14,236 bases of DNA from an uncultured Anaerolineae bacterium (GTDB taxonomy: Bacteria > Chloroflexota > Anaerolineae > Anaerolineales > UBA4823), in contig CAKZNJ010000261.1 in assembly GCA_937129505.1 (NCBI GenBank), forward strand, positions 1 to 14,236. Direction: 5' to 3'. Shown piece after piece: positions 7,510-14,236 of the stretch. Each line of letters opens with the position of its first letter. Within the stretch, counting starts at the first letter, position 1. A program made the position numbers and the translations under genes. The notes beneath the pieces are model-generated. The model saw only the letters and a program-made list of their open reading frames with translations. It was not told the DNA's origin and did no database searches.

Positions 7510-8625
7510 ATGCGACGAGGAAGAATATTCTTTTTACTTGCCCTAATTGTCTTTTTAGGGCTAGTGGCGGTTGTGTTAGTTGTCTTACGTTTGCGTCCTG
7601 CATTAACTCCACAGCCATCTCAGGTTAGCGAACCGACACCTGTTATCGAGGTAACCAATGTTTTGGTCACTACCCAAAAAATACCGCGGGGTAGCGTTAT
7701 CACTCGTGATGTAGTCAGTTTGATCCCGATCCAACGTCAATTTTTCCTTCAAGGGATGTTTTCCGAGATAAAGGATGTTGAAGGCAGATTAGCCAAGATC
7801 GACTTGGAAGCGGGATTTATTCTGATGGAAAGCATGCTTGCTGATAGTGCCGAAGAACTTTCGAAAACTGGCTCTGATATTGCTCTTTATATTCCCCGCG
7901 GAAGTGTAGCTGTTGCTATCCCAATTGATCGTCTGACGAAAGCTAGTTACCCTGTCCAAGCGGGCGATCGCGTCAATGTGGCTGTGGTCCACGCATTTGT
8001 AGATATTGATACGGAGTTTCAATCCAAATTACCAAATGTGGCGGGGGAAGCGATTGCTCCAGGGCCTCGTGATCCTACAGTCTATCTCACAGCAGGAATT
8101 TCAGCACCGGTTGGCGAAGGAGCGGGCAATGCGGGAAGAGCCGAGACAATTCCTGGGTTGGGTCAACCGATTGTGGTTGTCCCTTCGGAATCGCAACGCC
8201 CGCGCCTTGTAGCACAGGTGATATTGCAAGATGTCACCGTGCTTAGTGTTGGAAATTACGCAGCGAGCTTTCAAGATGAACAAGCAGCACAGGCTCAACA
8301 GCCCGCTGAACAGCCTGCACAACCACCCAATCAGCCAGCTCCCCAGCCTGCCAAGCCAACCCCGGAGTTTGTGAGTGTAATCGTCACCCCACAAGATGCG
8401 CTAATGTTGACTTACTTAATGGCAAATGGAGCGCAGTTCACGTTTCATCTAAGGGCAGCGGGTGATAATTCACGCGTTCAGATTGAGGCTGAAACGCTCC
8501 AATATTATCTGAACAAATATAATGTGCCAATTCCGGTTAAGTTACCTTATGGCATAGAGCCGAGAGTAAATACGCCAGCAATGCCAGTGATCACTTTTCA
8601 GCCAACACCTACTCCGAATCCTTAA
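7510..8625 (+). CDS. cpaB: Flp pilus assembly protein CpaB/RcpC
   Basis: This 371-residue membrane-anchored protein has a basic start (MRRGR) and one helix (about residues 6-27), placing most of it outside the cytoplasm. Residues about 49-110 form a SAF domain (TTQKIPRGSVITRDVV... GRLAKIDLEAGFIL). An RcpC/CpaB region follows (about 120-255) with IPIDRLTKASYPVQAGDRVNVAVV. A Gln/Pro-rich linker at about 258-286 separates it from a C-terminal part (VIVTPQDALMLTYLMANGAQFTFHLRAAGD) also typical of CpaB. In diderms CpaB works with the secretin; here no secretin gene is visible, so it may contact the cell wall or pilus directly. GGAGG at 7500-7504 lies 5 nt before ATG 7510. It is the first gene of the apparent assembly operon, with cpaE 21 nt downstream. 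Confidence 0.9.
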   Translation: MRRGRIFFLLALIVFLGLVAVVLVVLRLRPALTPQPSQVSEPTPVIEVTNVLVTTQKIPRGSVITRDVVSLIPIQRQFFLQGMFSEIKDVEGRLAKIDLEAGFILMESMLADSAEELSKTGSDIALYIPRGSVAVAIPIDRLTKASYPVQAGDRVNVAVVHAFVDIDTEFQSKLPNVAGEAIAPGPRDPTVYLTAGISAPVGEGAGNAGRAETIPGLGQPIVVVPSESQRPRLVAQVILQDVTVLSVGNYAASFQDEQAAQAQQPAEQPAQPPNQPAPQPAKPTPEFVSVIVTPQDALMLTYLMANGAQFTFHLRAAGDNSRVQIEAETLQYYLNKYNVPIPVKLPYGIEPRVNTPAMPVITFQPTPTPNP

Positions 8626-8646
8626 GGATAAGCAATTTGTCGAAGG

Positions 8647-9906
8647 ATGATGGAAATTAGCGAAAAGATTCGAGTCGTTATTGTAGATGACATTGCGGAA
8701 ACCCGAGAAAACATCCGCAAGCTGCTTCAATTTGAAAAAGACGTTGAGGTTGTAGGAACGGCTCGGACGGGTAAAGAAGGGATTGAAGTCACCCGCCAAA
8801 CCAAACCAGATGTCGTCATTATGGATATCAACATGCCAGATATGGATGGCATAACTGCAACCGAGGCAATTCGAAGGACAAATCCTTTTACCCAAATTGT
8901 CATCCTTTCGGTGCAGGGTGATCCGAATTATATGCGTCGAGCCATGTTGGCAGGGGCACGGGATTTCCTAACCAAACCGCCAACGGTTGACGAGTTGAGC
9001 GCAGCCGTCAGACGGGCTGGGAAAATGGCTCATGAAGAGCGCGAAAAAATACCGCCTGCCGTGCAGTCTCCCTCAGGAGGTATGGTGGCTGGGGTCAGTG
9101 CCTATGAGGGCAAAATTATCGTGGTGTACAGCCCAAAAGGAGGCGTTGGGACAACCACATTAGTGACAAACCTAGCCATTGCATTGCACAACGCTGAAAC
9201 TCCGGTCGTTGTCGTTGACGCAAACCTACAATTTGGCGATGTAGCAGTATTTTTGAACGAACAGGCAAAAAATAGTGTTGTTGACTTAGCCCCACGGGTA
9301 GATGAACTTGATCCTGAGGTAGTGGATAGCGTTTTGTTACCTCACAAGCCTTCAGGGATTAAAATTCTCGCTGCACCGTTGCGACCTGAATATGCGGAGA
9401 GCGTCACGGGTGAACAATTTGCCAAAGTCCTCCAATTCCTCAGAAGAATGTTTGCCTATGTCGTTGTGGATACGTCCTGTTATTTGTCAGATGTGGTCTT
9501 GTCGTCGCTGGATGTAACCGATGTTGTCATTTTGTTAACCACCCAAGATATTCCAGCGATCAAAAATGCTCGAGTCGCTCTTGAAGTATTCGATGTATTG
9601 AATATCCATCGTAAAAAGGTGTTATTCGTGTTGAATCGATATGACAAGCGGATCGGAATAACTCCCGATAAGATTGGGGAAAGCATCAAACAGGAAGTCA
9701 TTGCAGCGATACCTTTTGATGAAAGAACAGCAATTCCCTCGGTTAATCGAGGTATCCCATTCATGCTTGAAGATAAAACAAAACCTTTAGCCAAAGCATA
9801 TTTTTCTTTGGCGGAAGTCGTCCGTCAACGGATAAGCCAGGTGGCTGATTTGGAACTGGAGACCAAAAAAGGATATAGTGGTATCTTTACTCGAGTAGGT
9901 CGTTAG
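8647..9906 (+). CDS. cpaE: Pilus assembly ATPase CpaE/TadZ with intact receiver domain
   Basis: This 419-residue fusion has an N-terminal response-regulator receiver (about residues 7-125) with Asp14-Asp15, phosphoacceptor Asp60 (VIMDINMPD), Ser88 and Lys110. A linker of about 30 residues leads to a MinD/ParA-like ATPase domain (about 155-400). That domain has the deviant Walker A KGGVGTTT (Lys164), the A' motif VVVDANLQFGD and the Walker B-like YVVVDTS. CpaE/TadZ proteins place the Tad machine at particular sites in the cell. Many TadZ receivers are degenerate, whereas this one looks able to be phosphorylated. ATG codons stand at 8647 and 8650, and the purine-rich GAAGG at 8642-8646 favours the second slightly. 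cpaF follows after 17 nt. Confidence 0.92.
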   Translation: MMEISEKIRVVIVDDIAETRENIRKLLQFEKDVEVVGTARTGKEGIEVTRQTKPDVVIMDINMPDMDGITATEAIRRTNPFTQIVILSVQGDPNYMRRAMLAGARDFLTKPPTVDELSAAVRRAGKMAHEEREKIPPAVQSPSGGMVAGVSAYEGKIIVVYSPKGGVGTTTLVTNLAIALHNAETPVVVVDANLQFGDVAVFLNEQAKNSVVDLAPRVDELDPEVVDSVLLPHKPSGIKILAAPLRPEYAESVTGEQFAKVLQFLRRMFAYVVVDTSCYLSDVVLSSLDVTDVVILLTTQDIPAIKNARVALEVFDVLNIHRKKVLFVLNRYDKRIGITPDKIGESIKQEVIAAIPFDERTAIPSVNRGIPFMLEDKTKPLAKAYFSLAEVVRQRISQVADLELETKKGYSGIFTRVGR

Positions 9907-9923
9907 CAGTCAGAGAGGATGAT

Positions 9924-11318
9924 ATGTCGTTATTGAAACGCATCGAGCAAGGTCAAGGTGGTATTACTTCGAATGGGGAGATGGACGCTAAAGCACGATT
10001 GATGGCGGTGCAAGCGAGGCGAGTAACTCCTACCGCTGCACCCCAACGGGATACTTATCTAGACTTAAAAACACGTGTCCAGAATCGGTTGCTGGCAGAG
10101 CTTGATCCAGGTATGGATATCAGCCGAGTGAATGAAGTACGCAATACGATTCAAGAATTATTTGATCAGGTTTTGGGAGAAGAGAATATCGTTCTTTCCC
10201 GTCCCGAGAGGCACCGACTCTTCGAGCAGATCGCAGCGGAGATTTTGGGATTTGGCCCACTCCAACCTTTATTGGAGGATGAGACGATCACGGAAATTAT
10301 GGTCAACGGAGCAAAGAACATCTATATCGAAAGAAATGGCAAGATTCAGAGAGTGCCGCTCACTTTTGAGAGCGATGATCATGTCATGCGTATTATCGAT
10401 AGAATTGTTGCTCCGTTGGGACGAAGAATCGATGAATCAAGCCCTTATGTGGATGCCCGCTTACCCGATGGTTCTCGTGTGAATGCGGTCATCCCTCCGA
10501 TTTCTTTAGTGGGCCCGACAATCACCATCCGTAAATTTTTCAAGAATCCGCTAACGATAGAGCAATTAATCCAATACGGCTCAATTACTCCCGAAGCATT
10601 GCAATTTCTAAAAGCGTGTGTTGAAGCGAGATTAAATATCGTTATTTCAGGTGGTACTGGATCGGGGAAAACAACATTGCTGAATGTCTTATCTCAGTTT
10701 ATCCCTTACGATGAGCGAATCATTACGATTGAAAACGCGGCAGAGTTACAATTGCGACAAGAACATGTGGTAACCCTCGAGTCCAGACCCCCAAATATTG
10801 AGGGAAAAGGGGAAGTGACGATTCGTCAACTGGTCATCAATGCCCTGCGGATGAGGCCAGATCGCATTATTGTAGGTGAAATCCGTGATGAAGCTGCTTT
10901 GGATATGTTACAAGCGATGAATACGGGCCATGATGGTTCAATGACCACGGCGCACTCGAACTCACCGCGCGACACTCTAGCTAGAATCGAGACCATGGCG
11001 CTGATGGCTGGAATGGATTTACCTGTTCGAGCAATTCGTGAACAAGTGTCTTCGGCGATTGATTTGATCATTCATCAGGAGAGAATGAAAGACGGCTCGA
11101 GAAAGGTAGTGAATATCACCGAAGTAAGCGGGATGGAAGGGGATGTCATTACTCTAACCGATATCTTTGTCTTTGAACAAAGTGGTTATGAGAGTGGAAA
11201 GATTGTTGGGCGACTACGAGCAACAGGCTTGCGGCCAAAATTCATGGATAAGATTGAAGCAGCCGGAATTCATTTGCCTGCCTCGATTTTCGGAATTGGC
11301 GACCGCAGACGTTATTAG
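9924..11318 (+). CDS. cpaF: Flp pilus assembly ATPase CpaF/TadA
   Basis: This 464-residue secretion ATPase of the VirB11/GspE superfamily powers pilus polymerisation and possibly retraction. The N-terminal domain includes LLAELDPGMDISR and LGFGPLQPLLEDETITEIMVNG. It is followed by the basic and Arg-rich region RRIDESSPYVDARLPDGSRV and the Walker A GGTGSGKTT (Lys249). IITIENAAELQL and the Walker B region RIIVGEIRDEAAL (Glu319) come next, then the His-box GHDGSMTTAHSNSP. All the motifs expected of an active enzyme are present, and the length is normal for the family. AGAGG at 9914-9918 lies 5 nt before ATG 9924. It is expected to form a hexamer on the cytoplasmic face of the TadB/TadC platform, both encoded directly downstream. 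Confidence 0.96.
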   Translation: MSLLKRIEQGQGGITSNGEMDAKARLMAVQARRVTPTAAPQRDTYLDLKTRVQNRLLAELDPGMDISRVNEVRNTIQELFDQVLGEENIVLSRPERHRLFEQIAAEILGFGPLQPLLEDETITEIMVNGAKNIYIERNGKIQRVPLTFESDDHVMRIIDRIVAPLGRRIDESSPYVDARLPDGSRVNAVIPPISLVGPTITIRKFFKNPLTIEQLIQYGSITPEALQFLKACVEARLNIVISGGTGSGKTTLLNVLSQFIPYDERIITIENAAELQLRQEHVVTLESRPPNIEGKGEVTIRQLVINALRMRPDRIIVGEIRDEAALDMLQAMNTGHDGSMTTAHSNSPRDTLARIETMALMAGMDLPVRAIREQVSSAIDLIIHQERMKDGSRKVVNITEVSGMEGDVITLTDIFVFEQSGYESGKIVGRLRATGLRPKFMDKIEAAGIHLPASIFGIGDRRRY

Positions 11319-11324
11319 TTGCAT

Positions 11325-11328
11325 GAGG
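11325..11328 (+). promoter_or_regulatory. Ribosome binding site that fixes the tadB start
   Basis: GAGG lies 5 nt before ATG 11334. It supports that start over the in-frame TTG at 11319, which directly follows the cpaF stop and lacks its own site. Confidence 0.6.
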
Positions 11329-11333
11329 TAAGT

Positions 11334-12302
11334 ATGGATCCTCTAATCTTAATCCTACTAGTTGGTGGAGCGATCGTTGTCGTCCTTGTGGTTATGGGGT
11401 TTGTCGTGACCCTCACTAGTGAACAATCTCTAGTTGAAGAGAGATTGGGACGCTATATTATCGAACGTGAAGAGAAAGTTGCTAGGAGGGAAGAGAGAGC
11501 TACACCGGTTGGGGATTGGGTCAACGAGCGGATCAGCAAATCTAAGTGGGGTTCGGGGATTGCAAGGGATTTAGCAAGGGCGGATATCAAAATGCGTCCC
11601 GGTGAATATATTGCATTGATTATCATCATGGTCCTTTTCGTTGGCTCCCTAGCCTATTTCTTTGGCGGGCGGAACATCATTTTTACTCTATTGGGATGTT
11701 TAGGTGGGTTTTTGTTACCTCGTTTCTATATACACCGCTTGCAAAACCAACGATTAAATAATTTCAATAATCAACTTGCGGACATGCTGAACTTAATGGT
11801 AAATGGACTTAGAGCTGGATATTCAACCATGCAAGCCATGGAAGCAGTGAGTAGAGAAATGCCGCCACCGATCTCGGATGAATTCCGTCGGGTTGTCCAA
11901 GAAATGCAAATTGGCATCCCGATGGAACCCGCACTGGAAAACCTTTACCGACGGGTTCCTAGCGATGATCTGGACTTGATCATTGCAGCCATTAATGTTC
12001 AAAGGGAGGTTGGTGGTAATCTTGCCGAAATATTAGACACGATTTCTTACACAATTCGCGAGCGGGTGCGAATCAAGGGTGAGATTAGAGTCTTGACATC
12101 GCAAGTGGTTTATTCGGGTCGTTTCCTTGCGATGATGCCGTTCTTGATCGCGATTATCCTATGGTTGGTAAACCGTCCATATATGATGCAATTTTTTAAT
12201 CCCAGTACACGTATCTTTGGGATAACAATGTTAGTTATTGGTGCATTGATGATTGCAAGCGGCTACTATGTAATGATGCGTATAGCAAATATTGAGGTTT
12301 AG
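11334..12302 (+). CDS. tadB: Flp pilus assembly inner-membrane platform protein TadB
   Basis: This 322-residue membrane protein has an N-terminal helix (MDPLILILLVGG onward), a charged cytoplasmic stretch (REEKVARREERA), two central hydrophobic segments, a T2SSF (GspF-like) domain and two C-terminal helices. The T2SSF part has the characteristic ADMLNLMVNGLRAGYSTMQA, PMEPALENLYRRV and NVQREVGGNLAEILDTIS patterns. With TadC it forms the membrane platform to which the CpaF ATPase docks and through which pilin is assembled. The ATG at 11334 is preferred over TTG 11319, which would add only five residues. The gene begins 15 nt after cpaF and ends 23 nt before tadC, within the same presumed operon. 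It is identified as TadB rather than TadC by position and by its longer charged N-terminal part. Confidence 0.93.
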   Translation: MDPLILILLVGGAIVVVLVVMGFVVTLTSEQSLVEERLGRYIIEREEKVARREERATPVGDWVNERISKSKWGSGIARDLARADIKMRPGEYIALIIIMVLFVGSLAYFFGGRNIIFTLLGCLGGFLLPRFYIHRLQNQRLNNFNNQLADMLNLMVNGLRAGYSTMQAMEAVSREMPPPISDEFRRVVQEMQIGIPMEPALENLYRRVPSDDLDLIIAAINVQREVGGNLAEILDTISYTIRERVRIKGEIRVLTSQVVYSGRFLAMMPFLIAIILWLVNRPYMMQFFNPSTRIFGITMLVIGALMIASGYYVMMRIANIEV

Positions 12303-12325
12303 CTTTTCAGGAGTATGGTAGGCAT

Positions 12326-13279
12326 ATGGAGCTCATTTTCATTGGCATAGTTGTCTTTATCCTTGTCGGAGCGTTGCTGCTTGTCGTGGTTGGTTTACGC
12401 GATGCGAATCGAGGCGATCCCCTCCAAAAGAGATTGGAGGAGTTTGCAGCGCGCGGGGAAAAAGCAAGTTTGGAAGAGATCGAGTTGTCGCAGCCGTTTT
12501 CCGAACGAGTTCTGTTGCCATTAGCCCGTCGTTTTGGTGAGTTTGTCACTCGTTTCACCCCTCAGAATGCTCTGCAGACCACTGCCCATCGCCTAGAGTT
12601 GGCAGGCAACCCGCGGGGGGTGGACCCAACCATTTTTTGGACTTCTCGATTTTTGATGGCATTTTTATTTGGCGGTTTGTTTATCTTCCTTTTCACGGTC
12701 GGATTAAGGGATTGGAGTTGGATAAGAAAATTTCTTGTTGTTGCAATCTTCATGGTGATTGGTTTCTTTATTCCAGAATTGTTGCTGACGAGTAAAATAA
12801 ATCGACGCCAAAAGGAAATTCGAAAAGCGATGCCAGATGCGTTGGATTTATTGACAATATGCGTTGAAGCCGGGCTGGGCTTTGATGGTGCTATGGCAAA
12901 GGTTACCGAAAAATGGGATAACGAACTAAGTCTGGCTTTTGCACGGGCTTTGAAGGAGATGCAGTTAGGTAAATTACGGCGAGAGGCGTTACGAGATATG
13001 GCTGATCGAATTGGCTTGCCTGAGATGACTAGTTTTGTTGCGGCTGTGATCCAAAGCGAGCAACTAGGTGTCAGTATGGCGAAAGTTTTACGGATTCAAT
13101 CTGATCAGATGCGCGTCCGCCGTCGTCAACGGGCTGAAGAGGAAGCTCATAAAGCGCCGATTAAGATGCTAATTCCGCTCGCGTTATTGATTTTTCCATC
13201 GATTTGTATTGTCCTGATGACGCCAGCTCTCATAATGCTGATGCAATCAGCTCTGAGAGGTGTCTTATTTGGGAACTAA
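12326..13279 (+). CDS. tadC: Flp pilus assembly inner-membrane platform protein TadC
   Basis: This 317-residue protein is the second platform component. It has an N-terminal helix (about residues 2-24), a charged region, two adjacent helices near residues 105-155, a T2SSF domain and a C-terminal hydrophobic pair. The conserved core reads PDALDLLTICVEAGLGFDGA, followed by ALKEMQLGKLRREALRDMADR and VIQSEQLGVSMAKVLRIQS, all typical of TadC. AGGAG at 12309-12313 and GGTAGG at 12317-12322 are the possible ribosome binding sites for ATG 12326. It probably pairs with TadB and contacts CpaF. No terminator is visible after its stop; comF begins 9 nt later, so transcription probably continues. Confidence 0.93.
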   Translation: MELIFIGIVVFILVGALLLVVVGLRDANRGDPLQKRLEEFAARGEKASLEEIELSQPFSERVLLPLARRFGEFVTRFTPQNALQTTAHRLELAGNPRGVDPTIFWTSRFLMAFLFGGLFIFLFTVGLRDWSWIRKFLVVAIFMVIGFFIPELLLTSKINRRQKEIRKAMPDALDLLTICVEAGLGFDGAMAKVTEKWDNELSLAFARALKEMQLGKLRREALRDMADRIGLPEMTSFVAAVIQSEQLGVSMAKVLRIQSDQMRVRRRQRAEEEAHKAPIKMLIPLALLIFPSICIVLMTPALIMLMQSALRGVLFGN

Positions 13280-13288
13280 ATCGAAGTT

Positions 13289-14044
13289 GTGAACAATCTA
13301 CAAACATATAAAACCTATCCATATACCTTTTACCAGTGGATATGGAAACTAGTTGATTGGATTTACCCTCCAAGCTGTGGGGGATGTGGTAAATTCGGTG
13401 TCCGTTGGTGTTTAGATTGTCAGCAAAGTCTTGCAAAAATCTCCGATCCGATCTGTCCCTCTTGTGGTGTTCCAACCTCTAATTCAGTCTGTCCAACTTG
13501 TGGCGACCAACCTTTGGCATTAGATGGCTTGCGCGCTTATGCCGGCTACGCAGGAGCCTTACGCAATGCAATCCATAGATTGAAATATCAGCGCGATGTG
13601 GCTTTGGGCGAAACGCTATCCTATTTTCTGGTTGAGCTTTATTATCGAGTAGAATGGAGGGTTGATATTATTGTTCCTGTGCCTTTAGGGGTTGTTCGCA
13701 GGAGAGAACGTGGATATAATCAGGCTGCATTGATTGCCTATCCATTATCCTTGGCGGTGCATGTCCCGTATGATGCAAAGGCGCTTAGCAGAATACGGGA
13801 GACATCTTCTCAAGTGGACTTAGGATTATCCGAACGATTAGAAAATGTAAAGAATGCATTTGTAGCTGACTCAGCCAGAGTTAATGGAAGGACAATCCTG
13901 ATTGTGGATGATGTGACAACAACCGGTGCAACAATGAATGCATGCGCCGTAGCCCTGAAAAAAGCGGGAGCGCGTTATGTTTATGGGTTTGTTGTAGCAA
14001 AAACAATCTTATCAAAAGGAGGCAAAAATGACCGTGCCAGTTGA
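13289..14044 (+). CDS. comF: ComF family phosphoribosyltransferase-like protein
   Basis: This 251-residue protein joins an N-terminal double zinc-binding segment to a phosphoribosyltransferase-fold domain. The cysteines come in CxxC pairs at residues 30/33, 41/44, 56/59 and 68/71. The later domain has VPVPLGVVRRRERGYNQA and the PRPP-binding loop ILIVDDVTTTGAT (Asp207-Asp208). ComF proteins are needed for DNA uptake in some bacteria; their reaction is not firmly known. The start is GTG 13289, since no ATG occurs in frame before the cysteine region, but no strong ribosome binding site precedes it, so translation may be coupled to tadC. Its 3' end overlaps the next gene by 17 nt. Its location at the end of a tad operon is notable. 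Confidence 0.9.
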   Translation: MNNLQTYKTYPYTFYQWIWKLVDWIYPPSCGGCGKFGVRWCLDCQQSLAKISDPICPSCGVPTSNSVCPTCGDQPLALDGLRAYAGYAGALRNAIHRLKYQRDVALGETLSYFLVELYYRVEWRVDIIVPVPLGVVRRRERGYNQAALIAYPLSLAVHVPYDAKALSRIRETSSQVDLGLSERLENVKNAFVADSARVNGRTILIVDDVTTTGATMNACAVALKKAGARYVYGFVVAKTILSKGGKNDRAS

Positions 14045-14236
14045 AGTTGTCAGTCGGAATATGGAGGTGAGCGAACGATTACAAAACTATGTCGATAAAA
14101 AAATCGCGAAATTGGATCGATATCTGCCTGGCATCGAGGAGGCTCGCGTTGACGTAACTTATGCAAAATCGGCTCGCAATGCCGCCGACCGCCAGATCGC
14201 TCAAATTACCATTCGTGGAAAGGGATTTATCCTTCG
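14028..14236 (+). CDS. hpf: Ribosome hibernation promoting factor HPF/YfiA (3' truncated by window end)
   Basis: The first 69 codons of a ribosome hibernation factor are visible, beginning MTVPVEVVSRNMEVSE, followed by LQNYVDKKIAKLDRYLPG and EEARVDVTYAKSARN. This is the beta-alpha-beta fold pattern of the HPF/YfiA family, which binds the decoding centre of the 30S subunit and stores ribosomes in an inactive form in stationary phase. AAAAGGAGG at 14014-14022 lies 5 nt before ATG 14028, a strong ribosome binding site placed inside the end of comF. Whether this is the short form or the long dimerising form cannot be decided, because the C-terminal half lies outside the window. The overlap with comF suggests co-transcription, although hpf could also have a promoter inside comF. 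Confidence 0.9.
   Translation, partial: MTVPVEVVSRNMEVSERLQNYVDKKIAKLDRYLPGIEEARVDVTYAKSARNAADRQIAQITIRGKGFIL

Noticed and set aside
8542..8895. 117-codon open frame on the minus strand
   Set aside because: It lies antisense across the cpaB end and cpaE receiver, its translation is rich in Cys, Trp and His with no domain pattern, and no ribosome binding site or promoter was seen. It is a shadow of the real genes.
12315..12350. 11-codon open frame overlapping the tadC start
   Set aside because: It could be a leader peptide, but its AGGAG is only 1 nt from its ATG and better serves tadC, and the peptide has no regulatory pattern such as codon runs.
1..14236. CRISPR arrays, tRNA or rRNA genes, insertion sequences or phage genes
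   Set aside because: No regularly spaced repeats, cloverleaf patterns, transposase motifs or terminal inverted repeats were noticed by eye; the region reads as stable chromosomal genes.

Overview
The window looks like chromosomal DNA of moderate-to-low GC from a Gram-positive-type or deep-branching bacterium, most likely a Chloroflexota (Anaerolineae-like) lineage. This is an inference from three things: the compact Tad/Flp pilus cluster without a visible secretin, a CpaE with an N-terminal receiver domain, and a DegS-type soluble kinase. No rRNA or other taxonomic marker is present. Every supported gene is on the + strand, and the genes are tightly packed except for one intergenic region of about 355 bases.

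Layout. (1) 1-5097: three successive large polytopic membrane proteins with GT-C glycosyltransferase architecture. They are joined by 4-nt and 14-nt overlaps, and the first is open at the window edge. (2) 5106-6884: a NarL/DegU-type response regulator and a soluble DegS-type sensor histidine kinase. (3) 6926-7220: a self-contained pilin unit with a near-consensus promoter, a strong ribosome binding site, a 48-residue Flp prepilin and a strong intrinsic terminator. (4) 7155-7509: a regulatory region with a second hairpin, three copies of the octamer TGCCCGAC or its complement, a short inverted repeat and a probable promoter. (5) 7510-13279: the Tad machine, cpaB/rcpC, cpaE/tadZ (receiver plus ATPase), cpaF/tadA, tadB and tadC. 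(6) 13289-14236: comF, then the start of a ribosome hibernation factor gene (hpf) cut by the window end.

How it may work together. CpaF would power, and TadB/TadC would anchor, polymerisation of the Flp pilin. CpaE would position the machine and CpaB would act at the cell surface. The abundant pilin is expressed from its own transcript, separate from the low-abundance machine. The two-component pair just upstream is a candidate regulator of both transcription units and, because the receiver domain of CpaE keeps its phosphorylation residues, possibly of assembly itself. The GT-C proteins could glycosylate surface polymers or the pilus, but nothing in the sequence proves this. No prepilin peptidase, secretin or minor pilin gene is visible here.

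The most unusual features are the repeat- and hairpin-rich flp-cpaB spacer, the intact receiver domain on CpaE, and the fusion of the tad operon to comF.
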